Assembly: GCF_024124765.2 (NCBI RefSeq)
Contig: NZ_JAMXSR020000004.1
Location: 62,001-126,000 of the forward strand
Direction of reading: 5' to 3'
Length of the DNA stretch: 64,000 nt
Origin: Sphingomonas sp. H160509
GTDB lineage: Bacteria > Pseudomonadota > Alphaproteobacteria > Sphingomonadales > Sphingomonadaceae
The position numbers and the translations under genes were made by a program. Each line of letters opens with the position of its first letter. Position 1 is the first letter of the stretch. The notes under the pieces were generated by a model, which had not been told where the DNA came from, ran no database searches, and saw only the letters and a program-made list of their open reading frames with translations. Below, piece by piece: positions 31,865-40,413 of this stretch.

Positions 31865-32993
31865 CACGCCGCTCCATCCACAAACAGCGCAACCAGCCGC
31901 TCGTTGATATAATAGTTGTTCCGCCCGATCCGGTGCTTGGTCAGCAAGCCCCCCCTCCGCCAGTTCGTCCAGATATTTCGTCGCGGTCGGGCGCGACACG
32001 GTCAGTTCGGTCTGCACATAGTCGATCCGTGTATAAGGGTGGCGGAACAGGTTGTTCAGCAGGTCCTGCGAATAGATCCTGGCGTGGTCGGCGCGCAGGC
32101 GCTGCTTGTAATCGGCCATCAGGCTGTGGATCGCCTCGATCAGGCGCAGCGTCTCCTGCGCGGTCTCGGCGACGCCGCGCAGCATGTAGAGCAGCCACGG
32201 TTCCCAATCGCCGGTATCGCGCACCGATTGCAGCAGCCGGTAATAGTCCGGCTTGCGGCTGGTGATGAAGCGGCTGAGATACAGGATCGGAATGTCGAGC
32301 AGCCCGGTCCGCGTCAGGTACAGCACGTTTATGATCCGCCCGAGCCTTCCGTTGCCGTCGGGGAAGGGGTGGATGCTTTCGAACTGGTGATGGATGATCG
32401 CCATCTTGACCAGCGGGTCGAGCTCGCTGTGCCCGCGGCCTCCGACATCGTCGTCGTTGATGAAGATCTCCAGCGCGTTCATGTGCGCGACGATCGCGTT
32501 GGCGTCCTGCGGCGGGATATAGACCATCGCGCCGGTCTGGTCGTTTTTGAGCGCGGTGCCCGGCGTCGCGCGAAACCCGCTGTCGGTGCGCTTGAGCATC
32601 TGGAACATGGTGATGATCATCGTGTTGGTCAGCAGCCCGCCCAGCCGGTGCTGTTCGCTGAAGCCATGACGCAGCGCGTCGGCATAGAGCGCGACTTCCT
32701 TCGCCGCCGGGGAGGACGGGCTCTCAGGAAAGGCGCGGGCCTGGAACAGCTCGTCCTGCGTGGTGACGATGTTCTCGATTTCGGAGCTTGCCTTGGCTTC
32801 CTGCATCGCGAGCGTGTCGATCAGGATGCCCTGATTGGGGGATCGACGCGGCGCGGCCCTTCAGCTCGGCGAGGTGCCGGTGCGCCTGCGCGAGCGCGCG
32901 GAGCACCGCGGGCGTTTCATCCAACCCCGGCGGGGGGCAGATCGGGAATGGTATAGCTGGGCGTCAGCACGGGGCGGGGGTGTCGATCAACAT
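31864..32993 (-). CDS. Fic domain protein inside the hsd operon, four frameshifts
   Basis: About 376 residues after repair, from MLIDTPAP. The active-site motif HPFPDGNGRLGR is complete, so it should transfer AMP or a similar group to target proteins. The upstream SSEIEN fits the [S/T]xxxE[G/N] inhibitory motif, which places it in class II (N-terminal inhibitory helix). A winged-helix segment follows (LTVSRPTATKYLDELAEGG). Shifts: G4 at 32971-32974 (short), C4 at 32925-32928, G5 at 32837-32841 and C7 at 31949-31955. Restored order is hsdM-fic-hsdS-hsdR. Target unknown. Confidence 0.8.
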
Positions 32994-33079
32994 TCTGCCA
33001 AAGAGTTTGCACATGGTGCGTGACGTGTAAAGAAAATCGCATTTTGTTAGCACGTCGCGCGAACGTAAAAATGTGAGCG

Positions 33080-34636
33080 TCATCCTGCGGGGACGATGAC
33101 ATCGGCGAGCCGCTGGCGGATCACCTCGGTCAGCCGCGCGCTTTCGGCGAACTGCTCCTCCAACGTTGCCTGCAACGCGGCGAAGCGTTCGGGGAAGGGG
33201 GTGCCGTCCTCCTCAACATCCTCGGCACCGACATAGCGGCCCGGGGTCAGGACATAGCCATGCCCTGCGATCACGTCATGCTTCGCGGCGCAGGCGAAGC
33301 CGGGGATGTCCGCATAGCCCTCACCTTCACGCCACGCGTGATAGGTGTCCGCGATCATGGCGATGTCGGCGTCGCTGAACTCGCGCCGGGTGCGATCGAC
33401 CATATGGCCGAGTTTGCGTGCGTCGATGAACAGGATCTCGCCGCGGCGGTCCCGCAGTTTCTTGTCGCGGCCGACGCCGTTCGACTTGTCCTTGGCGAGG
33501 AACCAGATGCACACCGGGATCTGCGTCGAATAGAAGAGCTGCCCCGGCATCGCGATCATGCAGTCGATGACGTTGCCGTCGACCATCGCGCGGCGGATAT
33601 CGCCTTCGCCGTTCTGGCTCGACGACATTGAACCGTTGGCGAGGATCACGCCCGCGGTGCCGGTCGGCGCGAGGTGGTGGAGGATGTGCTGGAGCCAGCC
33701 GAAATTGGCGTTGCCCGCAGGCGGCGCGCCAAATTTCCAGCGCGCGTCTTCCTTCAGCCGGTCGCCGCCCCAGTCGGAAATGTTGAACGGCGGGTTGGCG
33801 AGCACATAATCGGCGCGCAGATCGGGCAGTTCGTCCTTGTGGAAGCTGCCCTCGCTGTTCCATTTGATCTCAGCATCGATGCCGCGCACCGCGAGGTTCA
33901 TCATCGCGAGCCGCCACGTCGTATGGTTCGATTCCTGGCCATAGATGGCGATGTCGCCGATCCGCCCGCCGTGGCTTTCGACGAACTTTTCGGACTGGAC
34001 GAACATCCCGCCGCTGCCGCAGCATGGATCGTACACCCGGCCTTTATAGGGCTCGAGCATCTCGACCATGGTGCGCACGACTGAGCGCGGGGTGTAGAAT
34101 TCTCCGCCGCGCTTGCCCTCGCTGCCCGCGAACTGGCCGAGGAAATACTCGTACACGCGCCCGAGTACGTCGCGCGACCGGTCGGCATTGTCCCGGAAAC
34201 CGATGCCTGAGACGAGATCGATCAGCTCGCCGAGCATCACCGCGTTGAGCCCGGGGCGCGCATAGTCCTTGGGCAGCACGCCCTTGAGCCCTGCGTTGAC
34301 CTTCTCGATCTCCAGCATGGCGTCATCGATGATCTTGCCTATGCCGGGCTGCTTGGCGTTCGCCTGCAGGTGCGACCAGCGGGCGTCCTTGGGGACCCAG
34401 AAGACGTTGTCGGCGCGATACTCGTCCTCGTCCTCGGCGCCCTCGGGATATTCCGCGAGCAGCTGCGCGCGCTTCGCTTCGAATCCTTCCGAAATGTGCT
34501 TGAGGAAAATCAGGCCGAGCGCGACGTGTTTGTAATCGGACGGCTCCATGTTGCCGCGCAGCTTGTCAGCCGCCTTGAACAGCTCGGTTTCAAAGCCGAG
34601 GTCTCCGCCGGTCGCGGCTTTTGGTGCTTTTGCCAT
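33080..34636 (-). CDS. hsdM: Type I restriction-modification methyltransferase HsdM
   Basis: 518 residues, intact. The N-terminal HsdM_N domain (ETELFKAADKLRGNMEPSDYKHVALGLIFLKHIS) is followed by the N6-adenine methyltransferase domain with SAM motif VYDPCCGSGGMF and catalytic NPPF (VLANPPFNISDWGG). The C-terminal helix ends in LTEVIRQRLADVIV. It methylates the site selected by HsdS. It is first in the operon and separated by 86 bases from fic, which is the largest gap in the locus. Confidence 0.93.
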   Translation of the reverse strand: MAKAPKAATGGDLGFETELFKAADKLRGNMEPSDYKHVALGLIFLKHISEGFEAKRAQLLAEYPEGAEDEDEYRADNVFWVPKDARWSHLQANAKQPGIGKIIDDAMLEIEKVNAGLKGVLPKDYARPGLNAVMLGELIDLVSGIGFRDNADRSRDVLGRVYEYFLGQFAGSEGKRGGEFYTPRSVVRTMVEMLEPYKGRVYDPCCGSGGMFVQSEKFVESHGGRIGDIAIYGQESNHTTWRLAMMNLAVRGIDAEIKWNSEGSFHKDELPDLRADYVLANPPFNISDWGGDRLKEDARWKFGAPPAGNANFGWLQHILHHLAPTGTAGVILANGSMSSSQNGEGDIRRAMVDGNVIDCMIAMPGQLFYSTQIPVCIWFLAKDKSNGVGRDKKLRDRRGEILFIDARKLGHMVDRTRREFSDADIAMIADTYHAWREGEGYADIPGFACAAKHDVIAGHGYVLTPGRYVGAEDVEEDGTPFPERFAALQATLEEQFAESARLTEVIRQRLADVIVPAG

Positions 34637-34699
34637 AGGTGTTAGACGCTGTCCCTTTGATGCGTCCCGGTAGCGGTCCGGATCGAAGAACGAAAAGCT

Positions 34700-35200
34700 T
34701 TATCGGGCAGAACCGTACATCGATCGGCTATCGTCGAGCATGCTTATTGGCGTGGGCGTGATCCAGTCCGCGCCCCGCAGCGGATACGGACCGTAAAACA
34801 GGTCACCGAGCGCGCGCCGATAATGCGCGTTCATCCAGCGCCGGCGGCGATGTTCGGGGCCGTCGTAAATCATGTGACAGCGCTGACAGAGTGCCACCAG
34901 CTGATGAAGTGCGCTGTCGCTGGGATCGTGGTTGAGGTGTGCGCAGGCCAGCACCACCGGTGTCCACCGGCCCTTGAGGAGGATGTTCTCGACCGGCCGT
35001 CGCACTCGTCGGCCCCTGCCGTTCCGCCAGCAAAGCCGGTCCCTGTCCCACCAGCGCCCGTCGCCCAGGTGAAATACCTTCTGTCCATGCGGACGTGCGC
35101 AATGCTCGCACCGTCCCTTTGCCCTGACGAAGCGCACAAGCTGCGACAGCTGCGGCCAGTCGATCGGGTACAGGAAAACATGCTCGGGACGGATCGGCAT
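34700..35200 (-). CDS. HNH-nuclease-like zinc protein coupled to a resolvase
   Basis: 166 residues from MPIRPEHVFLYP. It contains CEHC and a later CQRCH cysteine pair around VLACAHLNHDPSD, an arrangement like HNH endonucleases (His in a CAHLNH core, zinc-binding cysteines on both sides). Its ATG shares one base with the stop of the upstream serine recombinase (TGATG), so the two are translated together. Similar small genes occur on sphingomonad plasmids, with unknown role. Confidence 0.6.
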   Translation of the reverse strand: MPIRPEHVFLYPIDWPQLSQLVRFVRAKGRCEHCARPHGQKVFHLGDGRWWDRDRLCWRNGRGRRVRRPVENILLKGRWTPVVLACAHLNHDPSDSALHQLVALCQRCHMIYDGPEHRRRRWMNAHYRRALGDLFYGPYPLRGADWITPTPISMLDDSRSMYGSAR

Positions 35201-35766
35201 CACACAAGCTCCGGTACAGCAGCCGTCAGCGCGCGATAGAGCGTGGCGTGGTGGCATTTCAGCAGTTTAGCTGCCTCACGCACGGAGGTTCCCTCGGCGA
35301 CCAGTCGCTGACCTAAGGCAATCTGTTCCGTTGTTAGCTTAGGCGGCCGTCCGAAGCGTACTCCCCTCGCCTTGGCCGCTACCCGCCCGCTGCTGGTGCG
35401 TTGGTGGATCAGCTCGCGCTCAAACTCGGCAATGCCGGCAAATACGGTCAGCACCATGCGACCCGCTGGCGAAGTCGTATCTGCCCAAGGCTCGGCCAGT
35501 GAGCGCAGGCCGGCTCCGACATCCTTCAGCTTCTCGGCAATGTCGAGCAGGTCGCGGGTGGAGCGTGCCAGCCGATCGAGCCGCGTCACCACGACCGTGT
35601 CTTCGTCGCGCAGCTGCTCGATCATCTTGACCAATTCGGGCCGGTCACGCTTCGCGCCCGAGATCTTTTCCTCGAACGTTCGCTTGCATCCGGCATCCTT
35701 CAACGCGGCGCGTTGCAGCTGGAGATCTTGGTCATCGGTGGACACACGGGCGTAGCCAATCAGCAT
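35200..35766 (-). CDS. Serine recombinase (resolvase type)
   Basis: 188 residues. Resolvase domain with catalytic S9 (GYARVSTDDQDL), VVTRLDRLARSTRDL and the E-helix FAGIAEFERELIHQRT, then a C-terminal helix-turn-helix (TEQIALGQRLVAEGTSVREAAKLL). It should invert or resolve DNA at paired sites. Its start lies at the edge of a repeat region with TGTCGCA/TGCGACA motifs, a probable res site and operator. Intact. Confidence 0.9.
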   Translation of the reverse strand: MLIGYARVSTDDQDLQLQRAALKDAGCKRTFEEKISGAKRDRPELVKMIEQLRDEDTVVVTRLDRLARSTRDLLDIAEKLKDVGAGLRSLAEPWADTTSPAGRMVLTVFAGIAEFERELIHQRTSSGRVAAKARGVRFGRPPKLTTEQIALGQRLVAEGTSVREAAKLLKCHHATLYRALTAAVPELV

Positions 35767-35835
35767 GTCGCATAACTGTATCGGAATAAACGAGTTATGC
35801 AGCTAACTTTTGCGACATCGATGTACGAGAGAATA
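35766..35835. promoter_or_regulatory. Res-like site between two serine recombinase genes
   Basis: TGTCGCATAACT at 35766-35777 faces AGTTATGC at 35792-35799 and TGCGACA at 35811-35817, giving nested inverted repeats. Next to them TGTACGAGAGAATA at 35822-35835 has an inverted near-copy, TATTCTCGTACA, at 36470-36481 just upstream of the second recombinase. These look like the binding subsites of the two enzymes. Confidence 0.5.
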
Positions 35836-35862
35836 CGAACGCCAAGGGTGGTGTCGCGGAAC

Positions 35863-36456
35863 TTAGGCCTTCCCCGGTGCGGCCCAACCGATCCGCGCTA
35901 GCGTGCCAATCAGGGTAGAGCGCGGTACCTTGAAGGTCCGGCAGACGGACGCTTTGCTGGCTCCGCCATCGAGCGCGGCGGTGATCCGTTCGAGCGTTTC
36001 CGCGTCGATCATCGGCGGGCGGCCACCTTGGCGTCCCCGTCGTTTGGCAGCGGCCAGTCCTGCCATCACCCGTTCGCGCGTCAGCGCACGCTCATATTGT
36101 GCCAACGCGCCGAACAGGGAGAACAGCAACTCGCCGTGCGGCGTCGTTGTATCCATCTGCTCGGTTAGCGATCGGAACGCGATGCCGCGCACCTTCAGGT
36201 CGGTGACGATCGTCAGCAGGTGCGGCAGTGAGCGTCCGAGCCGGTCGAGTTTCCAAACGACCAGCGTGTCGCCCGCGTTTAAATAGTTGAGGCAGGCTTT
36301 CAGCCCCGGCCGGTCGTCGCGCGCGCCGGATGCCTTGTCGGTATGGAGATGCCGATGATCGACACCAGCTGCGACCAGCGCGTCGCGTTGAAGATCGACC
36401 GTCTGGCGGTCGTCGGCCGACGAAACCCGCATATATCCGACCAGCATGTACGACAA
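35863..36456 (-). CDS. Second serine recombinase
   Basis: 197 residues. Catalytic serine in GYMRVSSADDRQ, VVWKLDRLGRSLPHL, LFGALAQYERALTRERV, and a C-terminal helix-turn-helix (TLERITAALDGGASKASVCRTF). About as close to invertases as to resolvases. It is not a copy of the neighbouring recombinase: identity is limited to the catalytic core. It is flanked by inverted TGTACGAGA-type repeats (35822 and 36470). Intact. Confidence 0.88.
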   Translation of the reverse strand: MSYMLVGYMRVSSADDRQTVDLQRDALVAAGVDHRHLHTDKASGARDDRPGLKACLNYLNAGDTLVVWKLDRLGRSLPHLLTIVTDLKVRGIAFRSLTEQMDTTTPHGELLFSLFGALAQYERALTRERVMAGLAAAKRRGRQGGRPPMIDAETLERITAALDGGASKASVCRTFKVPRSTLIGTLARIGWAAPGKA

Positions 36457-36837
36457 ACCCCCGAAAGCATATTCTCGTACACTTTATCAAAGCGACAGGG
36501 TTTGTCGATCATTAAGACCGAAGGCGGGTGTGGTTCGGCCAAAGTGCAGGTCAGGGGTGTCGGCAATCATGTGTTTGTCGTCAGAGGCGCGAATTACAGT
36601 TTCCAGCCAACCCCGCGGTTAACGATCCACTGGCGCTCCGAATCGCCGCCGTCAAAAGTAGCTTGAATGGAGTACACGCCGTAAAAGGGGCAGCAAAATT
36701 AACCATTCAATCTAGGTTATATAGATTCTTAATAATACATTAACAAAATCTGCGACTTTTCCAGAACCAGTACGTACCTTCATTCAGTCGGCAGACCACT
36801 AGGGTCAATTCAATAAGCCGATTGTTTAGGAGGCGAA

Positions 36838-38505
36838 ATGAAAAAGGCTCTTTTAGTGGCTTCGGCCAGCGTGCTCGCAATTTCGACACCCGCTCTCGCG
36901 CAAACCTCGACATCGTCAGTAACGAACACTGGTACGGCTGCCGAAGGCGATGCGGTCAATCGATCGTATAATTCTACAGACACAACGAGCGGGTCGTATA
37001 ATCCGACGACAAACTCGACAGATAACGCGAATAATTCGACGAACAGCGCCGATAATTCGGTTCGAACAACCACGGACAATGCCAATAACTCAGCCAACTA
37101 CGCTGATAATTCCGCGCGTACGACCACCGACAATTCCGATCGCTCGTACAATACGTCGGACAGCTCGGATCGCTCGTCGGCTGCAACCGGCGCTCAGGTA
37201 GCAGCGAACAATGGTGGCTCGGCTGCGGATAATCGGAACATGTCCACCTATACGCAGACAACCGACAACTCGGATCGCTCGTCGACGAATACGTCGACGC
37301 CAAGCACGGCTTCTGGGGCGCAAGTCGCCGCCAATAACGGCGGATACGCGACCGACAGCCGTGATATGTCCACGGCGAATAATACCCAGACCGCGGATAA
37401 CTCGGATCGCTCGACGACATCGACCGATAATTCCGATCGATCAACTACGAGCAATACCGCCGACAATTCCAACCGTTCGACGAGCAGCAGCAGCGCAAAT
37501 GGTGCTCAGGTCGCCGCAAATGGCGGATCGTCGGCGTCCGATAACCGCAATATGTCGAGCACCGATAATTCGAACCGATCGGTAACTGACAATTCGGACC
37601 GATCAATGACCGATAACTCGGATCGTTCAACGACTGACAATACGCGCAATACAACGACGAACAGCACGGCTAGTGGAGCGCAGGTTGCTGCTAATGGTAG
37701 TGGTACTGCCAGTGACAATCGCGACATGTCAACTACCGACAATTCGAATCGGTCGGTGACGGACAACACGCGCAACGCCACGACAACCAGCACGACGAAC
37801 AGCACCGCGAGCGGAGCTCAGGTTGCGGCCAACAACGGTTCGACCGCCAGTGACAGCCGGAATATGTCGACGACGGATAATTCCGATCGCTCGGTCACCG
37901 ACAATACGCGTAATACCACAACCAACAGCAGCGCCAGTGGCGCACAGGTTGCAGCTAACAATGGCGGCACCGCCAGCGACAGCCGCGACATGTCGACTAC
38001 GAACACCGATAACTCGAGTCGTTCGACGACTAGCAGTTCGGCCAATGGCGCACAGGTAGCTGCCAACAACGGCGGGTCAGCAACGGACAGCCGCAACCTG
38101 TCGACAACCGATAATTCCGACAACTCGGTCAAGACGAGCGCTTCAAATGAAGGAACAGGGTCAGTAGCAAATGGCGGCAACGCAAGTTACGCCGACTCGT
38201 CGACTGCGCTTAGCCCTGCGGCGTACGGCGGAACCGGTTCGGCCGCGACAGCCAATGCGTTTGGCAATAGCGCAGTTGTTTCGTCTGCGACTCTTGCCAG
38301 CTATGTGACTGGTGTTCGAGTGAATTTTGCCGCTCCTACGGGCAACGGTGAAGGCTCGATTAATAATAGCTTGACGACAGGGGCCGGCGCTTTCCAGAAT
38401 TTCGCTGGTACCCAGTCGTTAAATATGAACACCGGTGCTGCTGCATCGCAAAACTCCGCAGTCAACGTAAGTGTTTCTGCTGGGGCGATTAACCTCGGAA
38501 ACTAA
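36838..38505 (+). CDS. Secreted repeat protein, FapC-like amyloid subunit candidate
   Basis: 555 residues with a signal peptide ending ALAQ at 22 and AGGAGG before ATG. The mature protein is almost only Asn, Ser, Thr, Asp, Ala, Gly and Arg. Seven repeats of A-S/N-GAQVAAN..G.A.D.R.MS begin near residues 117, 159, 221, 279, 325, 367 and 403, separated by linkers of TDNSDRS units. The last 150 residues are different and end with FQNFAGTQSLNMNTG and a NSAVNVSVSAG strand pattern. No cysteine. Position and composition fit the major subunit of a Fap-type amyloid; sequence homology itself cannot be claimed from sight. Adhesin is an alternative. Confidence 0.6.
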   Translation: MKKALLVASASVLAISTPALAQTSTSSVTNTGTAAEGDAVNRSYNSTDTTSGSYNPTTNSTDNANNSTNSADNSVRTTTDNANNSANYADNSARTTTDNSDRSYNTSDSSDRSSAATGAQVAANNGGSAADNRNMSTYTQTTDNSDRSSTNTSTPSTASGAQVAANNGGYATDSRDMSTANNTQTADNSDRSTTSTDNSDRSTTSNTADNSNRSTSSSSANGAQVAANGGSSASDNRNMSSTDNSNRSVTDNSDRSMTDNSDRSTTDNTRNTTTNSTASGAQVAANGSGTASDNRDMSTTDNSNRSVTDNTRNATTTSTTNSTASGAQVAANNGSTASDSRNMSTTDNSDRSVTDNTRNTTTNSSASGAQVAANNGGTASDSRDMSTTNTDNSSRSTTSSSANGAQVAANNGGSATDSRNLSTTDNSDNSVKTSASNEGTGSVANGGNASYADSSTALSPAAYGGTGSAATANAFGNSAVVSSATLASYVTGVRVNFAAPTGNGEGSINNSLTTGAGAFQNFAGTQSLNMNTGAAASQNSAVNVSVSAGAINLGN

Positions 38506-38516
38506 TTGATGAAAGC

Positions 38517-38542
38517 GGCGAGGTAGCGTCAGCTGCCTCGCC
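38517..38542 (+). promoter_or_regulatory. Strong intercistronic hairpin
   Basis: An 11-bp stem (GGCGAGGTAGC with GCTGCCTCGCC, one G-U pair) closed by loop GTCA, 12 bases after the stop of the repeat protein and 26 before the next start. No T tract follows, so it is more likely an RNA stabiliser or partial terminator than a full stop. Confidence 0.65.
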
Positions 38543-38567
38543 CTCTCACTGATTATGGGAGGTAAAT

Positions 38568-38963
38568 ATGTTCAAGCTACTCACTTTATATGCGATATTT
38601 CCGCTAGCGGCATTTTCAGCGTCTGCGTCAGCTCAGGTGCAGACTACGACGACCACTATGGGCGGAATCACGTCGCCCGCTGTACCGGACGACAACCCGC
38701 TCCCATTCAATGCTACCGAAGCAGTAGGTAATGACGATCTGAACGCTGTCACCGGTCAGTCAGACTTGACACAGGTCGTCAACGCGCAAAACAATGGCGT
38801 GGTAAGCGGCAATACCGTAACGGGAAATTCTCAAACCGGCACCATACACTTCGACAGTAGTTCGTTCCAAAATCTGAATGGGCTATCGCTGTTGAGTGCC
38901 AATACTGGGAATAACGTTTCGATAAACTCATCGTTAAACGTGAATGTTGCCATAAATCATTAA
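38568..38963 (+). CDS. Small secreted protein, FapB-like minor subunit candidate
   Basis: 131 residues with signal peptide ending ASAQ and GGGAGG before ATG. The C-terminal part (SSSFQNLNGLSLLSANTG then an NSSLNVNVAIN strand pattern) parallels the C-terminus of the preceding 555-residue protein: FQN, about 11 residues, NTG, then NS..NV.V. In Fap loci the nucleator FapB and fibre protein FapC are related in this way. No cysteine. Its stop is directly followed by the ATG of the peptidase gene. Confidence 0.55.
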   Translation: MFKLLTLYAIFPLAAFSASASAQVQTTTTTMGGITSPAVPDDNPLPFNATEAVGNDDLNAVTGQSDLTQVVNAQNNGVVSGNTVTGNSQTGTIHFDSSSFQNLNGLSLLSANTGNNVSINSSLNVNVAINH

Positions 38964-39674
38964 ATGGCAAAGGCTGGTTATCTTGAAGCGTTTACGCTTG
39001 CAACGTCAGTTGTCATGACTGGATGTTCAAGCGTGCCTTTGCCAGAGGGGGGCGCACCGGTAAACTTCTCGAGTAACCTCAACTTTACCGTTCCGGTCAC
39101 AAGCATGATTGGCCGGAAGTTCGAGACGGTGGTACGTCAGCAATATGATTTCAGCTGTGGTTCGGCCGCGTTAGCAACCCTACTTCGGTTTCATTACGAT
39201 GACCCGCAAAACGAGCAAAGCGTGTTTCTTGGTATGTGGCGCGACGGTGACCGAGCGCAAATTCAAAAACTGGGATTTTCCCTCCTCGACATGAAGCGCT
39301 ACCTAGCGGCACGGGGGATCGCAGCCGATGGTTACAAGGTAAGCTTGGCACAGGTTGCTGCCGCGAAAATACCTGGGATCGCGCTGATAAACTTTAATGG
39401 ATACCGGCACTTTGTCGTGGTCAAGGGAATAGACAACGACACGCTTATACTAGGTGATCCATCACTCGGCTTGCGTCGAGAGAAGATAGATCGCTTCCAG
39501 CATCAATGGAACGGCGTGTTTTTCATAGTCAGCGGCCGACAGCAGGTAGGGCAATCCCATTTTAATATGGCAAAAGATCATGTGAGAGCGCCGCAGGGAC
39601 GTGTGTTTCCGGGCGGCGATCCCCTGGACCTTGCTGCGCTAGCGCTTACCCGGCCACAGCCAGGAGATTTGTGA
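38964..39674 (+). CDS. C39-peptidase-like lipoprotein, FapD-like
   Basis: 236 residues. A lipobox (VVMTGC, Cys21) predicts lipid anchoring. The peptidase core is complete to the eye: Q59 and C65 in RQQYDFSCGSAALATLL, H149 in NGYRHFVVVKG, D165 in LGDPSLGL. C39 enzymes cut after double-glycine leaders, and FapD of Pseudomonas is of this type. It starts immediately after the small secreted protein and overlaps the next gene by one base, so it is part of the same operon. Intact. Confidence 0.8.
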   Translation: MAKAGYLEAFTLATSVVMTGCSSVPLPEGGAPVNFSSNLNFTVPVTSMIGRKFETVVRQQYDFSCGSAALATLLRFHYDDPQNEQSVFLGMWRDGDRAQIQKLGFSLLDMKRYLAARGIAADGYKVSLAQVAAAKIPGIALINFNGYRHFVVVKGIDNDTLILGDPSLGLRREKIDRFQHQWNGVFFIVSGRQQVGQSHFNMAKDHVRAPQGRVFPGGDPLDLAALALTRPQPGDL

Positions 39675-40381
39675 TGATGCTTGCACTAGCGTTACTCTCC
39701 GCAGCTATCTCTTCGACCGATCTTTCGGATCAATTACCGGTACCCGATACCGAACTTGCAACGATGCGCGGCGGGGTGCTCCTTCCTAACGGATTGAATG
39801 TCGCAATCGGGATCGACATTCAAACCAGGATCGATGGTGTTCTTGCGTTACATACGATCTATTCCAGCGAGAGTCCTACGTCAGGTGTTCGCATTTATAC
39901 CGACGGGACGACAAGTCCGCGTACAGCGGCCACTAGCCAAGCAGTAACAACGGGCGGGGATAACACGGGCATGACCGTGCTGGTGTCGCGCTCGCCTACC
40001 GGAACGACGATTACCCCGTCGGCGGGCGGCGGGGCAATGACGGTGAACGTCGTAGCCGGGCCGACATCCGGTTGGTTGGATGCGTCAGGGCAAACGAACG
40101 TGCCCGTTGTTGCAAACGGCCCGGCGATCTCGGCAAACGCGGGAGCAATCGCGTTATCGATCAACGACCAAGGGACGCGTGTCACCTTCGCCGGTCCATC
40201 GATTGAAGTTCAGCATCTTGTCGGACAGGCGACGGGAGTGGTTATTGCAAATACCGCCAATGATCGAACCATCGACACGGTAAGCTCAATTAACGTAAAC
40301 CTGGTAGGCCTACCGGCTGATCTACTTGGTGGAACCTTAATGATTAACCGAATCGCCGCTGAGGTTGCTAGTAGACGCTGA
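39674..40381 (+). CDS. Exported protein with double-glycine leader-like motif
   Basis: 235 residues from ATG at 39674, which shares a base with the peptidase stop; GGAG lies upstream. A short hydrophobic N-terminus is followed by DTELATMRGG ending at residue 34, which looks like the E-L-x-x-M-x-G-G processing site of bacteriocin leaders. The rest is rich in Thr, Gly, Ala and Val with strand-like repeats (VNVVAG, VPVVANGPAIS) and no cysteine. It may be the substrate of the adjacent C39 peptidase or a FapE-like minor component. Function not known. Confidence 0.55.
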   Translation: MMLALALLSAAISSTDLSDQLPVPDTELATMRGGVLLPNGLNVAIGIDIQTRIDGVLALHTIYSSESPTSGVRIYTDGTTSPRTAATSQAVTTGGDNTGMTVLVSRSPTGTTITPSAGGGAMTVNVVAGPTSGWLDASGQTNVPVVANGPAISANAGAIALSINDQGTRVTFAGPSIEVQHLVGQATGVVIANTANDRTIDTVSSINVNLVGLPADLLGGTLMINRIAAEVASRR

Positions 40382-40413
40382 GAGAACGCTAGAAGACGAT
40401 AAAGGGTAATGTC

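Noticed and set aside
30713..32806. 697-residue Fic-HsdS fusion protein
   Set aside because: The join lies in a C7 run; with one base less fic stops normally in front of an hsdS ATG, so the fusion is an artefact.
31916..32956. 346-codon forward open frame
   Set aside because: Antisense shadow of fic with Arg/Val-rich composition.
37248..38180. Several reverse open frames in the repeat gene
   Set aside because: Products of the GAQVAAN repeat DNA read backwards (low-complexity Leu/Ser/Val).
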